From Desulfuromonadaceae bacterium (GTDB lineage: Bacteria > Desulfobacterota > Desulfuromonadia > Geobacterales > Pseudopelobacteraceae): 6,766 nt of DNA. Below are positions 5,576-6,766 of this stretch, piece by piece; the first letter of the stretch is position 1; the number at the start of each line of letters is the position of its first letter. The notes beneath the pieces are model-generated. The model worked only from the letters and a program-made list of their open reading frames with translations, searched no databases and was not told where the DNA came from. Where the stretch lies: assembly GCA_028686145.1 (NCBI GenBank), contig JAQUCQ010000180.1:1-6766 (forward strand), written 5' to 3'. The position numbers and the translations under genes are program-made.

Positions 5576-6766
5576 GTGTTGATCAGATCCTTTTCAAGTT
5601 TGGCAAGTGTTCTGCTGACATAGATAACAACGATCAGTGCCGCTGACCATGTTATGCCAAATATTCCCCACCAGATACCGACAAGCCCCAATCCCATGAC
5701 TATTGTGAGCAGGTGGAACACAAAGGAGGGCCCGGCAATTTGGCGGTATAGTCCGATGACAAGACCAAATAGCGGCATCCGTATACCCTGCATAGCGGAC
5801 ACGTTGATGTAGAGTAGAACATATGCCGGCATTACTAGTGCTTCTATAGCAAGAAATCCGACACCGGCGTTAATTACCGAGGAATCATTGGTGAAGAATC
5901 CCATTAGTTCACTGCGGTACAGTAGTGCAGCAGCAGTTCCACAGAGGGCAAACAGAACACCGTAGCGGAGCGAGACCCGGACGGTTTCCCGGATGCGATC
6001 AATTCTCCCGGCTCCAAAATTCTGTGCGGTTAGAGCCAGGGTTGAAATGTTCAGTCCCATAACCGGCAACAGGGCAATTTGTTCAATACGTGTTCCAATG
6101 CCATAGGCTGCTACGGCATGTTTCCCGTAGTGTCCTACGAACCAGGTGATAATAAAGATGCCGAGCGAGACGGTCATCATATTCATGGCTGATGGTAATC
6201 CCTGCCCGAACAATTCCCGATAATAACTCCAGCGTGGGCGAAGATCGGCAAGGAGGAAGGATGGCATGCTACCGGTTTTCGAAATTTGGCTGAAAAGGTA
6301 AAAAACACCGAGGCACTGGATAAAAACAGTCGCCAAGGCAATTCCTGCCAGTCCAAGCGTCGGAAATCCCGCTCCACCGTACATAAACCACGGATCAAGG
6401 ACAAGATTGAGGCAAAATCCGCCGATCAGAAAATTGCGGTATGCCACGGTATTGCCATGTGAGTTGAGGATGGCATTCATAACAAAGTTAAGGAGAAAAA
6501 AAATGCTGCCGGCAAAAATTATATTCATATAACTCAGTGCAAGGGCAAGGTACTCCCCTCTCGCACCCATCAATATGAAAATTTTTGGGGCCAGTGCTAT
6601 TCCCACAGCGGTGAGGAGTAGAGCATGTATCAGGGCGAACGAGAGTGATTGGGACAGATATAGCCGGGCCTCATTATGATCTTTGCGGCCGAGGGCATTG
6701 CCGATCAGGGTGGTAGCTCCAGTCGATACGCCGCTACCGACCGCCAGAATCAGAAAAAAAACCGGG
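5572..6766 (-). CDS. MATE family multidrug/cation efflux transporter (5' end beyond the window)
   Basis: MATE proteins exchange cationic drugs or metabolites for H+ or Na+ across the cytoplasmic membrane. The frame stays open to the right edge, giving about 397 residues where the family usually has about 450, so roughly TM1 and part of TM2 are missing. A GTG at 6606 could be mistaken for the start, but upstream codons encode typical MATE sequence (GSGVSTGATTLIGNALGRKD, residues 10-29 of the visible part). The second lobe starts near GLPSAMNMM (about 189-197), and its QNFGAGRIDRIRE mirrors NALGRKDHNEARL of the first lobe, as expected from the two-fold symmetry. Many hydrophobic helices alternate with short loops throughout. 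The TM1 acid used for coupling in many members lies off the window, so ion and substrate cannot be judged. It is cotranscribed with mtaB downstream. Confidence 0.95.
   Translation of the reverse strand, partial: PVFFLILAVGSGVSTGATTLIGNALGRKDHNEARLYLSQSLSFALIHALLLTAVGIALAPKIFILMGARGEYLALALSYMNIIFAGSIFFLLNFVMNAILNSHGNTVAYRNFLIGGFCLNLVLDPWFMYGGAGFPTLGLAGIALATVFIQCLGVFYLFSQISKTGSMPSFLLADLRPRWSYYRELFGQGLPSAMNMMTVSLGIFIITWFVGHYGKHAVAAYGIGTRIEQIALLPVMGLNISTLALTAQNFGAGRIDRIRETVRVSLRYGVLFALCGTAAALLYRSELMGFFTNDSSVINAGVGFLAIEALVMPAYVLLYINVSAMQGIRMPLFGLVIGLYRQIAGPSFVFHLLTIVMGLGLVGIWWGIFGITWSAALIVVIYVSRTLAKLEKDLINT

Noticed and set aside
1..6766. Search for CRISPR arrays, insertion sequences, tRNA genes, riboswitches, phage or defence cassettes
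   Set aside because: The coding density is nearly complete with recognised housekeeping families, and no direct repeats, terminal inverted repeats, cloverleaf or long leader regions were seen.

Overview
The window is a compact stretch of bacterial chromosome with no gap over about 60 bases between genes. It holds four complete rightward genes preceded by the last codons of a fifth, then two leftward genes that meet them tail to tail. Gene order (secD-secF-TPR protein-recJ-cation efflux) and protein character resemble what I remember of the Geobacter/Desulfuromonas group (Desulfuromonadia, formerly Deltaproteobacteria). This placement is from memory of the families, not from a search. Base composition looks moderate, near half G+C by eye, which would fit a Desulfuromonas/Pelobacter-like organism better than a high-GC Geobacter.

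Left block (1-1643, + strand): the 3' end of secD, a complete secF, and a membrane-anchored TPR protein, closed by a clear intrinsic terminator. SecD and SecF form the accessory complex that uses proton motive force to finish Sec-dependent export. The TPR protein is probably cotranscribed and is predicted to expose its repeats outside the cytoplasmic membrane.

Middle block (1662-4282, + strand): recJ (single-strand 5'-3' exonuclease) and a CDF-family divalent cation exporter. They share one base (TAATG) and are almost certainly one transcript. No convincing promoter is visible between the terminator and recJ, so recJ may depend on read-through or on a promoter inside the preceding gene.

Right block (5572-6766 and 4277-5575, - strand): a MATE-family efflux transporter, cut by the right edge of the window, is followed by mtaB, the radical-SAM tRNA methylthiotransferase for t6A37. 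They overlap by four bases (ATGA). The mtaB and CDF stop codons overlap on opposite strands (TTATGA), just after a short palindrome.

I looked on both strands for mobile elements, repeats, CRISPR arrays, tRNA/rRNA genes, riboswitches and unusual cassettes and found none. This is an ordinary housekeeping region. The points worth a second look are modest: the metal-site residues and acidic/His tail of the CDF protein, the unassigned TPR protein in the sec operon, the promoterless look of recJ, and the overlapping convergent stops.
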